Part shown: positions 51,701 through 64,000 of the stretch, piece by piece
How the letters are laid out: every line of letters begins with the position of its first letter
Position numbering within the stretch: the stretch's first letter is position 1
Assembly (NCBI GenBank): GCA_013397455.1
Contig: VYZB01000122.1
Span: 1,870,783 to 1,934,782, forward strand
Length of the DNA stretch: 64,000 bases
Direction of reading: 5' to 3'
Source of the DNA: Crotophaga sulcirostris
Taxonomy: Eukaryota; Chordata; Aves; Cuculiformes; Crotophagidae
Made by a program: the position numbers and the translations under genes
The notes under the pieces: model-generated
The model's database searches: none
What the model was told of the DNA's origin: nothing
What the model saw: the letters and a program-made list of their open reading frames with translations, nothing else

Positions 51701-53369
51701 TATCATTTATCTAGACTGGCTAATACATCTTACATTTAACAATACCTAGATTAAAAAAATAGAAATAGCCACTGAAAAGGGAACAAAACACTGCTCTCTT
51801 GCACTCTTGAATGTGCAACTTAATCACAAATCTAAAGAATGTTACTCACCTCTTCCCCCTCCCTCTCAGCTCAGTGAATCCTTTATTTCTGTACGCAAAG
51901 TAGGCAAGAGCGACAGTGATCTTTTCCCCTGTGACTCCATAGCCAAGTCTTTCTTCTGGAATATATTGATTTGTTTATATTCCCTTCCCTTCAGCACAAG
52001 CAAAGCTGAACTCAGGTTTCTAATATTGGAGTCAGATTCACAGGAAAGAAGGTGCCCTACCCTCACTGTGATTTAAAGGAAAAATAATCCTTGCAGTGCA
52101 ATTTGTTATCTGGTTTTTTTTCACTATTTTTTTTTTCTGTTTTTAAGGAGTATGTCCAGGGGAAAATTTTCAGACCTGAATTCCAAGTAGAAACACATAT
52201 TTCCTTGTAACCTTGATTCATGTGTCTAACTCAGGCTCTTTAAGGCGGTAGCAATTCTCTGAATTTCATTATGAGGATGTTTGCTCTCCCTGTGAAATTT
52301 CTTAGCAATTTGTGTCTATTGCATCGCTGCAGTCACGGGGCACCAGCACCTCTCTAGTTAGTTCTTTTGTAGATGTGAGTCAGTATAGATACCCTCTTTC
52401 TCACAATGTAGAGGTCTGCAAGGAAAACTGCAAGTAGCTTAGAGTTGAAAGCCTAATATTGTAAATTAACAGCAAACTAAATATAAACAGATTCACCTGG
52501 ATTTATGAACAAAACCTAAATCTTCTTTTAGCAGATGCACACTATGTCTGAAGAAAGGACAGCAATAACAGCAATACTCTTAAAGTATCTGCAGTCTACA
52601 ATGTGTGTGTAAATTAAAATAAAATATCAGAATTTTGCATAAAAACAGTGTCTGTCAGATATTTCTTCATCTTCTATTTCATCATTATTTAGTCCTCTAC
52701 TACTTGCAAGCTGTAACAGTGGAACCTGTCAAAGGATAGACTAAGAGGGAGTAGTCATAACTTTATGCCCCTAATCTTATTCTGAATAAGTGAACATGAA
52801 AGTGGTCTCTAAATACATAAGCAAAGACAGACAGGTATATGTCCATTCAGTATTCACACTACATCAGATAAGTTCTATGCTGCCTATTCGTTTGGCGATA
52901 AGTCTTGAGTGAACAAGATATGACTACTTTTAGAATATTCTTCAATGTAAATAAGTAATGTAGCTTTTTCCTTTGTCTTATGAGAAGCATATTAATTAAA
53001 ACTCAAAGTAGGAAAGATTTTCCTCTCCTTCCAATCCCTTCTATTAGAATTTTTATTTTAAGAGTCTGAAAGGCTTTTTGGAGTTTTCTGTTTGATTTTT
53101 CATAGTAGAAATTAGCCTGGTTTTTTTGGTTTTGTTGCTGCCTGTTTATCACTGGTTCTATGTGTTTTAATTTTAGTGGGGAAAAGCCTGTCTAAATCCA
53201 TACAACTCTCATCCATTTAATTTAAATGTAGTGAATGTTCTCAGGCTGTTTAGAAAGTCCTGTAAAAATGGATAATAATCAACTTTGATATCACTGATAT
53301 TACATTTGCCAAAAAAAAAATCTTTCCTAAACCCTTCTTTGTTTCATATTTGAAAGAGTAAGATAAACA
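48791..53369. other. unique AT-rich sequence, no gene seen
   Basis: No gene or transposon is recognised. A T-run lies at 49565-49581. Open frames are under 90 codons. Confidence 0.55.
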
Positions 53370-53788
53370 AGCTGTTGAAGGGTCTGGAGCACATCTCATG
53401 AGGGGCAGTTGAGGGAACTGGGGTTATGTAGCGTGGAGAAAAGGAGTCTGAGGAGAGACCTCTCTATAACTATCTAAAAGGAGGTTGTAGTGAGATGGGT
53501 GTTGGTCTGTTCTCCCAAGTAACAAGTGATAGGATGACAGGAAATGACCTCAAGTTGTGCCAGGGGAGATTTAGATTGGTTATTAGGAAAAAATTCTTTA
53601 CTGAAAGGATTGTCAAGCATTGGAACAGGCTGCCCAGGAAAGTGGTGGAGCCACTATCCCTGGAGGTGTTCAAAAAACATGCAGATGTTGCACTTTGGGA
53701 CATGGTTTAGTAGACACAGTGGTTCTGGGCTGGTGGACGTGATGATCATAGAGGTCTTTTCCAGCCTAAATGATTATATGATTCTATC
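53370..53788 (+). mobile_element. CR1 LINE, 3' end with ORF2 C-terminus remnant
   Basis: A plus-strand CR1 3' end running from AGCTGTTGAAGGGTCTGGAG to a tail of ATGATTATATGATTCTAT. The frame 53495-53710 reads [20 protein letters not shown] near its start and [20 protein letters not shown] later, the ORF2 C-terminus. The tail is of the ATTCTATG type, unlike the copies at 22.0 and 60.5 kb. Confidence 0.93.
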
Positions 53789-56700
53789 TGATTTTGCTTT
53801 TTGCATGGTCCCTTTTAAATTAGAGGAAGAAAAATCAATAGACTCAATTTCCTGAGATCTTCATTCTGCAAGTCCAGTTCTACTCATCAGAAAGCAATGC
53901 TTTTCACAATCTGAGGATAAATACATGTGCATGACTAGTGTAAGTGAACTCCTTATTAGAATACTGACAGCAAATCACTGACCTGCTTGACCATTAACAA
54001 GGCCGTTTCTGTTTTCAAGGGTAGCATCAAAAAGAACAGGAGAGAAGTCCAAATGTGAAGGTAAGAGGGTAGCCTTTTCACTAAGTGAAGTGTCTTGGCA
54101 GTCTATACAAAAATATAATTTTTCTACCTAAACAAGACCTTTCTATCTAAATGCCTGGTAAAAAAAACAGCATTTGCTCAGGACAACTCTTCATAACCCT
54201 ATCTCCTCTCTTTGCATTCCTTTTTTGAAATCTGATTTGTGTTCCTGAACACTTTTTGTGTTCAATCAAATTTTTGCATTTTACAGCTTGTCATTTTGGC
54301 CTCTTTAAAGAAATCATACTGAGTTTAGACTGCAGAGTAAACAGTGTGTAATCATAATCTGATTTGATCACCTGTGTCACTGTACTGTATAGCTGCTTTA
54401 AAGAATACCTCTGTCTACAGAAATTTCAGTCAAATCTCTGACAAGTTTACTGCTTTACCTCAGAATATTCATGAATAAAGTCTATAAATATGCGAGATAC
54501 AATCAGCTTTTCCTTTTAACTGTAATATAAGCCATAGTCTGCAAATTGCTGTTCATATTCTCAGGTACACCTTAGCAAAACCAAAACACTACATTTTTGT
54601 GTAACTCCCTCATCAAAGCCTTTATTTGCCTTGATAGCAGGGAAATCTAAAATTCTGGGGCTCCTGTTGCTGTTTGAATTCAAAACTTACCAAAACTGCA
54701 CACACATCTGTTTCACTGACTTATTTATGTTTATCTCCCATCATAAATCCCTCACCATCAGAGATAAGGGCTTCTTTTTGTTCCAATTTTATCATGTCTG
54801 TCAGAGTGGGGTCAAGTTATGATTAATTATTATAAATGTTGAGCAACAATCATCAAATCATTTATGGTAATACCAGATTCTGCGTATAAAGTCATGAAGT
54901 CATATGATCATACTAACCTCCAGCATGACAATAAGGTGCCCTCTTCCTCAGCACATCTGCTTCAGCTGCATTACACATATTACCTTTGTTTTGTATACTT
55001 GTTGTGCTAAGAGGAGGATTGTCTAGAATGACATGACAGGTCTTTTTTGGCTTTGATGTTACCTTTTCTTAAAATGTCAAATCACCTCTTGAAGCTTTCC
55101 ACCTGTCAAATATGAAGTGGTTTAAGTGTTCGAATTTCCACTTATCATTCCTTGAAAGTCTTGGGTAGTTCCTCTATACTAGTCTTTTCCCAGGTAGAAA
55201 TCATCAAAATGATGTGTCTGAAAGAAACTGTACTGAGAACTTCCAGCTGAATGGGTGATATCAGCTAATTCTTTTGGCACAGAACAGATAGTCCTGCAGG
55301 AACATGTCAGACACATTGCATATCTCTGATAACAGCATTTGTTCTTGAAAGTACTTCTGAATGAATTAATGTGAAGATTGTGTTTTATATCCTGCCACAA
55401 ATATGATATTGTAGAAACTGAAGTTAAATGAAGGGAAAAGAAGGAAGCTTTGTATATGGAATTACATTCACAGAACGGATGTTAAGGTTTGCAACGGGTC
55501 AGAAATGTTCTAGGACTTCCTCACTGGTTTGAAGGAAAAGGGCAGAAAAAGGTCGGATAACAACTCTAGATGATGTTATGTGGATAACCACTTCAAAACA
55601 GCATCTTCCTGACCTATTGAATTATGGTGCAAACCACAGTGTGACACTCCACTGCATCTCACTACAGAATGGAGGTATAAAGTGTTTCTATCTTTCCTGT
55701 TTTTGCAATACAAAGAGTAAAAACAGTAATCAAACAGCTAGGCTTAGAGAAAGAATAATTGAAGTTTATGATGTCTAGTCTGTATCATAGCCATCAAAAT
55801 GAAAATTACAAGCAGTAAAGTATTCAAAGAAAAAAATCATATATGCCATGTACATTATATTCGCATTCAAGTGACAGAAGTGACAGGTTGCAGTGCAGAG
55901 AAAAGATCAGCTCAGATATTTCATATTTGTACTGACTCATAGACTGACACATTCAGATAACTTCACATAAGGACTACATTTTTCAGAGTTGTCTGTAAAC
56001 CAGGTGTCATTTCCCAGAACTAGAACTACATTTGCAGACATGCAATGGATTCTTTTCCTTTCACCTTTTTCATATTTTTCCTGTGTTGACTAACGCAACA
56101 CAATATCTGCTTGGTCAAAAAAGATTGTGTTGACTCTATTCTCAGTATCTTTCTCCACTCTTCTTGCTGGGTCCTTGATTATTTTGACTTAATGTTTCTT
56201 TTGACATGTCTGCCAGTCTCTTTGCAATAGAAGTAGCCAAAAATTCTAGTCCTTAGGTAGCTGATTTTTAATGGTTTTTTTAGCTCAATTATTCTGAAAG
56301 GTTAATTATTCCTGATACATCTGAATTTGAGGATTTATTGGAAGTAATCACGCTGTGATGAATTCATATATAAACCAGTATCTTTATTGTGCCACTGTTT
56401 ACATCTCGGTTTTTGCATTTGAATTACAGCATTTAGCATTACATTTGAAGTCAGTCTTTGATGAAGTTCATGAGTAACTACTAAAGTAAATGGCCTTTTA
56501 GAAGCATGCACTGAAATGCAATGACTGTCAGAACATTGCTTTCATCAATTAGTGATCATAGATTGATGCGTAGCCTGAATAAATTTTGTCCGGCTCTCAC
56601 AGCTTTGCTTTCCTCCCTGAGATTTAGCTTACCTCTTTCATAATATTTGAAGAATGATAATTCTAAGATGTAATTGGAGGTTCTTAATCTTAGAAGCATT

Positions 56701-59700
56701 CTGTTACAAATTTATCACTGGCTTAATTTTGGTGTGTGAATAAGATTGTGGAAGGCCTGATGTTTATAATGGAAAAAAAAATCCTCTAAACTTGTACTGC
56801 ACATTTACTGATATCAAATAAATGGTGTGAATAACTTCTTTGAAAGATTTTTCTGAGATCTCAAAGTTCCCTCCGGTTTCAGAAAGGCCAAGTAGGGAAA
56901 ATGACTGTAAGTGTCGTTAGAAATGTAATTTATATTTTTCAGGACATTGTTTCGTTTTGGTTTGGTTTGGTTTGGTTTTTTTATAGACCTTTTTGTTTTC
57001 TAATACTCAGGTTTTACTATTTACTTCTTTTAAATTTTTCGTCTGTCTTCAGAGAAAAGCAGACTTTGTTTGTAATTCTTTCACAATATCATTAAATTCT
57101 AATTGTGTGCTATTTATTCTTAATATACTAGGTGGACATTCTAGAGGGAAGTAATTTTGATAGGAAGGCTTCCAGCAGAAATATGTACACTCCTGTCTCG
57201 GCTTCAGTGTCCTGAAAGAAAATTTGTATGTTTCTGTCCTGCTGACAGTTTGTAACTGCTATCAGTTGATAGTGCATATTTACAAGTTATTTTCTAAAGC
57301 AAGAAAAAAAGCAATTCGAGACACCAAATTCTGTAAGAAAAAAAGGAAGTGCAGTTAAGTTACCAATTTAATATTGCTACTCTAGCATGTTGTGTTACAG
57401 GACTCAAATTTGTCAACAGGCAGCTCTTATAGTAAGTACTGATTTTTCTGTTTTTACAGATATCTACTTTTTATAAGGATGAAAATGTCTACAAAAATTT
57501 TAATTACCCCAAAGTTCTCTTTCTTAAGACGTCCTCAATTGTCTTAAGTTTATATTCAACATTTCTGGGAGATTTAGGGGGAAGATAATAACAATACAGA
57601 GTTCTTCTAGCCAATGTAAGAAATAGCAATCTCAGTCAAACTCTTAACCCGTTTTTTTCACCAGGGCACTCACTGACTAACAGCAGAGACAACAGGAGTT
57701 CCTGAACCAAGTCTCTTTTGGACTTGCCAGATGATTTTTTCTGGGCCATTTGGAAGCAAACCTGAGCACTATGTCACCTCTGTGAAGCCAGATATTGCCT
57801 GGGCCTTGAGTTGTCTGGGTTTGCCATGGGTCTGTTGTCAGCCAACTGTTAAATAGGCACAGTGACAAAACTTCCTTCTTACCACATGGCTGTTATCACT
57901 CTTTATTTTTGCTTTTTCTGAAACTTTTGTTTTTGAATGATTTCTGCTAAGAACTACCAACCTCATGTTAGTGCTTCTAAGAGTGCTGGAGACTCATTTA
58001 CCCTACTTCTAAAACATTGCTAATATGAAATTATAGGTTAGGTGCTGAGCAATGAAAATAGCAGCCAGTTGACTTGCCAATATGAAGGTGCTTCTCCTGG
58101 TTAATCATAATTGGAATAAATGTCTGAAATGGTCCATTTCTCTTCACGTCTTTTGTTCACTGGTCACAGAAAAAATGTCAGGAAACAGGTTTATCAGAGG
58201 TATAAAAATTTATTTTGAAAAAGTATTGGGTTTGGAAGAGTATTTGTAAAAGATTCTCTTTTGGCATCTTTTTCTCAACTGAGTTCCTTATAACCAGATT
58301 TTCATCAAAGCTGTGTTGTGAATCTGGAATAAGCTTGGCAAAATTTCACCAAACTGGCATCACTACTGCTAGTTATTAGTCTGGTTTGAATTTGTCCCTT
58401 GTCTGCCTCCATCCCTCATGGTTCTTTGGAGAGAAAATATTACTTCTGGTTTTGCTTTTTTTTTTTTTTTATGCAGACTGATCGGCAGAGTTTTAGCCAC
58501 AGAGATACACCTGATATGCATCCCTTGCCAAAAGCAGTATACTTATGAAGCACCCAGATCCAGAGCATTCAGTGTCTGAACATTTGCAATCTACCCCTCA
58601 AACTGGGTTTCAATACAGTGTGCACTTCTTTGCCAGTCGGATAGTTATTTATGAGCATTGTTATGCTGTGCATACAGCCTGCTGTCTTTAAGTTGTTCTG
58701 AGAATTGTGCTGATGACCTATATTGGAAGGCAACATTTATTCCAGATTTTTAAATGAGGCATACCATTTATAAAATTTCTGAATAAAATTACATTCTGGA
58801 TCAATTTGAGCAAGGAGATCAGTAAAGCTCCCATTTATCTCTTCCAACACATCAAAAAAAAAGAGTGAGAATTAAAGGTTCAAAAGCCTGAGATTTATTA
58901 TTTTCCATGCCAACTGAAGGCAGTCTTCATGCTCAGAGTACAAAAGGCCATTTGGTTGTTACTGAAATTGCTGACTAAAATGCACAGGGCTGTCACATTT
59001 GTCAGAAGACTGACAAGCATCTGATTCAATAAAGGTTTCCAGCCTTTTGTTTGACATTTTGGTGGTTGGTTATTGCTGTGAAGGGGATTGTTACTGCATT
59101 ATTTTCATCCTGTAGTTCATGCAGATATAGCTTATTTTATAGCTCTGCCATCCCTAAAAACTAAAGCAACCTTTTCTTCCTTTCTACATGCACTTGGGTG
59201 ACCTTAATTTTCAGCAATACGACTACTTTGAGAGAATTATTTTTTTTTTAAATTTGCAACCTCTCAACACTGCAAACAACCATCATGACTGCAGGCAGAT
59301 GAGAGTCAAATCCATGGGTCATTTCCCAGAATTTCATTTTTTAATGTCTTCATGTGGCAGGACAAGTACTTCATAAGTCTCAGAGAATGCCTATGACAAC
59401 TAAAAAGAAGTGTAAACCTCATGCAAATATTTTTCCTCTGGTGGTAGGAAGCTAATCTTTGAGACCCAATTGATGTAGACAGATTTTAATATATAAGCTA
59501 AGTAAATATTTGCAAAGTGATCTAATCCTTGATATGATACAGCAGGGGTAATAATAGGTTATCTTTGTCTTCTCCTTACCGAAGATCAGGTATGGATCAA
59601 GAGTATTATTGCAAAGTATTCTGAGCTATGTTAAATTAAGCCATAAAGAAGGAAGCTGGCTAGGTTCTTTTACTGCATTAGATAATCTTCTATATGGTAT

Positions 59701-60488
59701 TTGTTGGTGATGTTTTACTGTATGAAGAATGCAGGAAAGGTAGTGTGGAGAGCATAGGAAGCATCTGTCTCCAATCATACAGCATGCTGCATGGACAACC
59801 TCAATAATAGAAGCCACTATTTTGCCTCTGAGAGATAGTCTCGCTCCAGTTTTGGCTTTAAACTATAACCTTCCTTGATTTGTGTTCAACGTCTGTATTT
59901 CTGTCTCAGTGGAGGGGATGGTGATATCTTTTTGTGAGTATGCCACATGCAACGGTCATATTCAGTTTTCTAAGTGATGTGCTAGGGGACTCTATCTTTT
60001 GGAGAATGAAATTAAACTTTCTAGTAGATTAGTAAGACATTGGACAAGAATTGCCCTGAACCTCACTGCCCATAAGAGAGGGCATTCTGAAGTTGACCGT
60101 GTTTCCATGTCCTGCTTCTCATGATCACAAAGACTAATAAGGGAAAAGAAATATGATCATATTTCTGTATATTCATCTGTTGCTATCTTTCCTCATGATC
60201 ACAGTCACTTCTGAAACAAAACCCAAGAAATCTAAATTTATAAACTGCAGGTATCTGAAGACTTTGGGTAAGATTCTAAACTTTTATGTTCCTTTAGTTT
60301 TCCCAGGCAATTACCAGGAGCAGCTTCTTCTTACTGTGAATAAAAGAACCCTGGTGGCATCTGCTCCTGCATTCCATGGAGCATGTCATATCAGTTTGGT
60401 CCTAGCTCAAATCAGCTTTCATAGTCAAGTGCAGCACTGAGTTGCCTCTGCTAAGTACAGAGGAGTACAGACCTAAGTAAGGTCTACT
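53789..60488. other. long unique AT-rich stretch
   Basis: No gene is supported. A TTTGG microsatellite lies at 56956-56975 and a T-run at about 58456-58470. Open frames are under 105 codons with no domain signature. Confidence 0.55.
56956..56975 (+). repeat. TTTGG microsatellite
   Basis: Four exact tandem TTTGG units are followed by a T-run. Confidence 0.9.
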
Positions 60489-60847
60489 AAGACCTTATTG
60501 CTCTCTAAAACTACCTAAAAGGAGGTTGTAGTCAGGCAGGGGTTGGTCTCTTCTCTCAGGTGACCAGTGACAGGACTAGAGGACATGGACTCAAGCTTTT
60601 TCAGGGAAAGTTTAGGCTTGATATTAGGAAAAAGTTCTTCACTGAAAGGGTAATTAGCCATTGGAATGCGCTGCCCAGGGAGGTGGTGAAGTCACCAACG
60701 CTGGAGGTGTTTAAGAGGAGATTGGATGAGGCACTCGGTGCCATGGTTTAGATGATGAGTTGGTGTTGGTGTTGCTGTTGGGTTATAGGTTGGACTTAAT
60801 GATCTCGGAGGTCCTTTCCAACCTTGTAATACTGTGATACTGTGATA
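60489..60847 (+). mobile_element. CR1 LINE, variant-tail subfamily, 3' end
   Basis: This is the sister copy of the element at 22.0 kb. It shares CTACCTAAAAGGAGGTTGTA, GTCAGGCAGGGGTTGGTCTC and GAATGCGCTGCCC, and its tail is tandem ATACTGTG units. The frame 60560-60751 gives the ORF2 C-terminus from [12 protein letters not shown] to [13 protein letters not shown] and is open to its natural end. The truncation point is at GACCTTATTGCTCTC. Confidence 0.93.
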
Positions 60848-61600
60848 CATAATACATCCTAGCTATATTTGTTTAGTTGCATAAGGGATATGTGTTTCTA
60901 AATTGAAGATTTACCCTTTAGAATCACCATGTTTAAGGTAAGGGTTCATTTGTTATTGGAAAAAGGATTCTGATGTTGCAGTGTGCCTTTGTCTCCACAT
61001 ATCTGCCCGCTTTTGTAGTTTCATCTGTTTGCAAAATGCCAGTTTCTAGTGCCAGCCTCATATCAAGGTCTATGTTGAGGAAAGCAGATGTAAGAGATTC
61101 CCTCACTCAAGGCCTTTTCTGGCAGTGTATCCTCACCTGAGCCCTTGTTACCTTGCCAACATCACTGAAAGCTTATCAGAGAGCTATCACTCATATCCTC
61201 CTTTACTCCTGCTGTCACCACCTCCTGGTTTACTTGTTAGTTTCCTCTTCATTTGGTGACAGATTAGCTCATGTAGGAAATGCTGCTCTCCATCCTTTCT
61301 AAAGAGGAAAGAAAGACGATAATCCATCCTTGCCTGCAGGAAACAAAACTGTTGGATCTGTAAATTTAAGAAGGTCACCGGCTTTTTTTTCTGATAGCTA
61401 TTTAAGAAGGGACTGATCTGAGACCTGCTGAACTTAACATGTGTTTCTCTGTCTCCAGATAGGAGTAACACATGCATAAATTATGAACCCCAGTGAATCA
61501 AGAACATTTCATTCAATGTTCAGGATCTATTTAACTCTGAGGTTTTTTTCAACATATTGTCTGTCATAACTGCACTTCATTTCATCTAAGGTTAGCTGTT
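60848..61600. other. unique sequence between two CR1 copies
   Basis: No gene is recognised. A 96-codon minus frame at 61187-61477 shows no domain. Confidence 0.55.
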
Positions 61601-62320
61601 GTTACTACTCCTAACAGAATGGAACCCCCCCCCAGTTCAAAAGGAAATGTTTAACGACCTGCTACTCCATCTAGACAAGCACAAGTCTACAGGGCCAGAT
61701 GAGATCCACCCAAGAGTACTGAAAGAACTCATGGAAATGCTCACCGAGACACTTTCCGTCATTTATCAGCAATCCTGTCTAACTGGGGAGGTCCCATTAG
61801 ACTGGAGATTAGCAAATGTGATGCCCATCTACAAGGAGGGCTGGAGGGTTGAACTACAGGCCTGAAAAGCCTGACCTCAGTGCTGGGGAAGGTTAGGGAG
61901 CAAATCATCTTGGAAGCCATCATGTAGCATCTACAGGTTAACCAGGTGGTCAGGCCTCATCAGCATGGGTTTAGATCCTGCCTGACTAGCCTAATCTCCT
62001 TCTATGACAAGGTGACCCACTTAACAGACAGGAAAAACCCTGTGGATGAGGTCTGCTTAAATTTTGTTAAAGCCTTTGACACCATTTTCCATAGCATTCT
62101 CCTGGAGAAATTGGATGGATGTACTCTTCGCTGGGTAAAAAAAATGGCTGGATGGCCATGTGCAGAGATTTGTGGTGAATTGAGTTAAATTTAGGTGGCG
62201 GCCGATCACAAGTGGTGTTCTCCAGGGCTCAGTGTTGGGGCTTGTTCTGCTAAATATCTTTGTCAATGATCTGGGTGAGAGGATCAAGTGCACCCTCAGT
62301 AAGTTTACAAGTGACACCAA
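61599..62320 (+). pseudogene. CR1 ORF2 reverse-transcriptase remnant
   Basis: This is the coding core inside the CR1 at 61.6-63.15 kb. In an intact element, ORF2 is an endonuclease plus reverse transcriptase that copies the RNA at the target site. Here the endonuclease is missing through 5' truncation. The reverse-transcriptase fingers and palm are split between at least two frames, with stops after 61865 and 62188. Motif A survives as KAFDT, but the later F-A-D-D box has become F-T-S-D, losing one of the paired Asp residues and the Ala. Confidence 0.85.
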
Positions 62321-63152
62321 GTTGTGCAGGAGTGTTGATCTGCTTGAAGGAAGGAAGTTGGATGTGGACAGGTTGGATTGATGTGCCGAGGCCAACTGTA
62401 TGAGATGCAATATGGCTAAGTGTCAGGTCACTTGGGCCACAACAACCCTATACAATGCTAAAGCTTGCAGATGAATGACTGGAAAGCTGCCCAGTGGAAA
62501 AGGACCTAGGTCGGTTCATAGCTGGCTTAACATGAGCCAGCAGTGTGCCCAGATGGCCAAGAAGGCCAGCGGCATTCTGGCTTGTATTAGAAACAGTGCA
62601 GCCAGCAGAACTAGCCCAATTGTACTTGGTACTGGTGAGGCTGAACCCTGAATGCTGTGTTCTGTTTTGGGCCACTCACTACAAAAAAGACATTGAGGTG
62701 CTGGAGCGCGGGCAATGAAGGGCAATGAAGCTGGTGAAGGGTCTGGAGAACAAGTCTTATGAGGAGCAGCTGAGAGGGCTGGGACTGGTTAGTCTGGAGA
62801 AAAGGAGGCTGAGGGGAGACCTTATCTTTCTACAGATACCTGAAAGGAGGTTGTAGCAAGATGGATGTTGCCCTCTTTGCCTAAGTAACAATAGGAACAA
62901 TAGGAAATGGCCTCAAGTTGTGCCAGGGAAGGTTTAGGGTATATATTAGGAAATGCTACTTTACTGAAAGGATTGCTAAGCCTTAGAACTGGCTGCACAG
63001 GGAAATGGTTGAATCACCAATCTTGGAGGTATTTAAAAGACATGTAAATGTGGCTCTTAGGGACATGCTTTAGTGCTGGACTTAGCCATGGCAGATTTAA
63101 AGTTAGACTGGATAATCTTAAAAGTCTTTTCCAACCTAAATGATTCTGTAAA
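61617..63152 (+). mobile_element. CR1 LINE, longest copy, with decayed reverse transcriptase
   Basis: About 1.54 kb of plus-strand CR1. The first frame (61599-61865) reads into the reverse transcriptase with NPPPVQKEMFNDLL, HKSTGPDEIHPRVLKEL and GEVPLDWRLANVMPIYKEG. It then breaks. A second frame (61946-62188) gives HQHGFRSCLTSLISFYDKVT and a VKAFDTIFHSILLEKLD motif-A block. Further on, [10 protein letters not shown] stands where the family has an F-A-D-D catalytic box (62304-62315). The ORF2 tail and 3' UTR follow, to a TGATTCTG tail. It is 5'-truncated, has many stops and lacks the catalytic Asp pair, so it is inactive. Confidence 0.92.
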
Positions 63153-64000
63153 TTGTTTCTTTATTGTCTACAGGATGTACTCAGTTCCTGGACATCCAGC
63201 ACTTCAAAGCTGGGTCTCCAAAAATTTAGACATCTAACATATTTTACACTTCATTGAGATGGCACTGGATACTATGGCAACGAAAGCCTTTCTGCCTTAA
63301 ACTAGTTTCCTTAAACTAGTACTACAAGCTGGTTTATGATAGAGAGTCACCTCTCTATCCCCACTTCGTCTCAAGATAGAGTGCACTTTTAAGATGTCTT
63401 AGGGTTACTATGCCCTACTAGGTTGAGTTTTCTAAAGACCATCCAAGTCTTGGAAATGGTTAGCATCTACCTCAAGTGCCTAAACCTCAAATCAAATTCC
63501 TCTTCCATTACCTCTGAGATGGAGCTTTTGTGTCTGTTGAAGATGATGGAGCCATCTTCAGCTCAAATATTTTCTTTTTGTTGTTTCTTTTTGTTTCTGA
63601 CAAAGCCCCTTCTCAGGGACTTTGGAACTCTGCCTATGGCAAAGAACTTGGACTATTTTTACTTTTAACTCTGCAGATGATACAGTGGCAAGTGGTCTTT
63701 CTTGTTTTGAATTAACCTGGGTTCTAGCTCCCTATGAATACTCAGAACCTGGTTATGTCTGCTGCTGATTTGGTCTCTTGTCTACTTGTGTTTATGTTAA
63801 CTATTAAGAAAAAAAAACCTTCCACATCTGTTGACTTGAATCCCATCCTCATATTTCAAGGAATAATCTCCACAATTTCAGAAGGTTTGGTTTCCCAGAA
63901 CCCTGGAAGCAGTTATAAGATTTTGAGAATTTGGATCTAATTTATAAATGTATTGATACTAAGCTGTTTGGGGAAAGGCTAACCCTGAACTTGCATCTTC
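63153..64000. other. unique sequence to window end
   Basis: No gene is seen. CCTTAAACTAGT occurs twice (63295-63306 and 63309-63320) as a small tandem duplication. Confidence 0.55.

Noticed and set aside
1..64000. tRNA, rRNA, CRISPR arrays, bacterial operons or phage modules
   Set aside because: None seen. Regularly spaced repeats are absent and the repeat content is that of a bird chromosome.

Overview
The window reads as bird nuclear DNA. The evidence is the repeat content: many 5'-truncated CR1 LINE copies whose 3' ends carry 8-base tails (ATTCTATG-like or ATACTGTG-like), and two solo LTRs of the common avian ERVL-like type, with GGTTTAACC or TTAAACCATG termini. There are no bacterial-style operons, ribosome binding sites or dense coding. 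The sequence is AT-rich and gene-poor, as expected of a macrochromosomal intergenic region or a very large intron. I cannot name the species.

Layout. 1-11 kb is mostly unique sequence with a minus-strand CR1 (about 1.2 kb), a short plus-strand CR1 scrap (2.5 kb) and small tandem or inverted repeats. A plus-strand CR1 lies at 11.4-11.8 kb. At 15.5-16.0 kb is the only protein-coding remnant I recognise outside transposons: a heat-shock-factor-type DNA-binding domain, open except for two adjacent stop codons at its conserved Arg-Gln. A 170-codon open frame of unknown meaning lies back-to-back with it. A plus-strand CR1 is at 22.0-22.4 kb. From 24.25 to 26.43 kb there is a nested structure: an old minus-strand CR1, with reverse-transcriptase coding remnants, is split by a solo LTR and again by a younger CR1 fragment. 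A GC-rich islet of unknown origin is at 27.36-27.48 kb. A second solo LTR, in the opposite orientation, is at 31.03-31.66 kb. An ancient CR1 lies near 40 kb, and CR1 copies lie at 48.07-48.79 (minus), 53.37-53.79, 60.49-60.85 and 61.62-63.15 kb (plus). The last is the longest and carries a decayed reverse transcriptase.

No functional protein-coding gene, tRNA, rRNA, CRISPR array or multi-gene system can be supported. The open frames outside the features listed look fortuitous. The observations most worth following up are the HSF-like pseudogene, the nested insertions, the CR1 subfamily with the variant tail, the GC-rich islet and one weak exon candidate near 36 kb.
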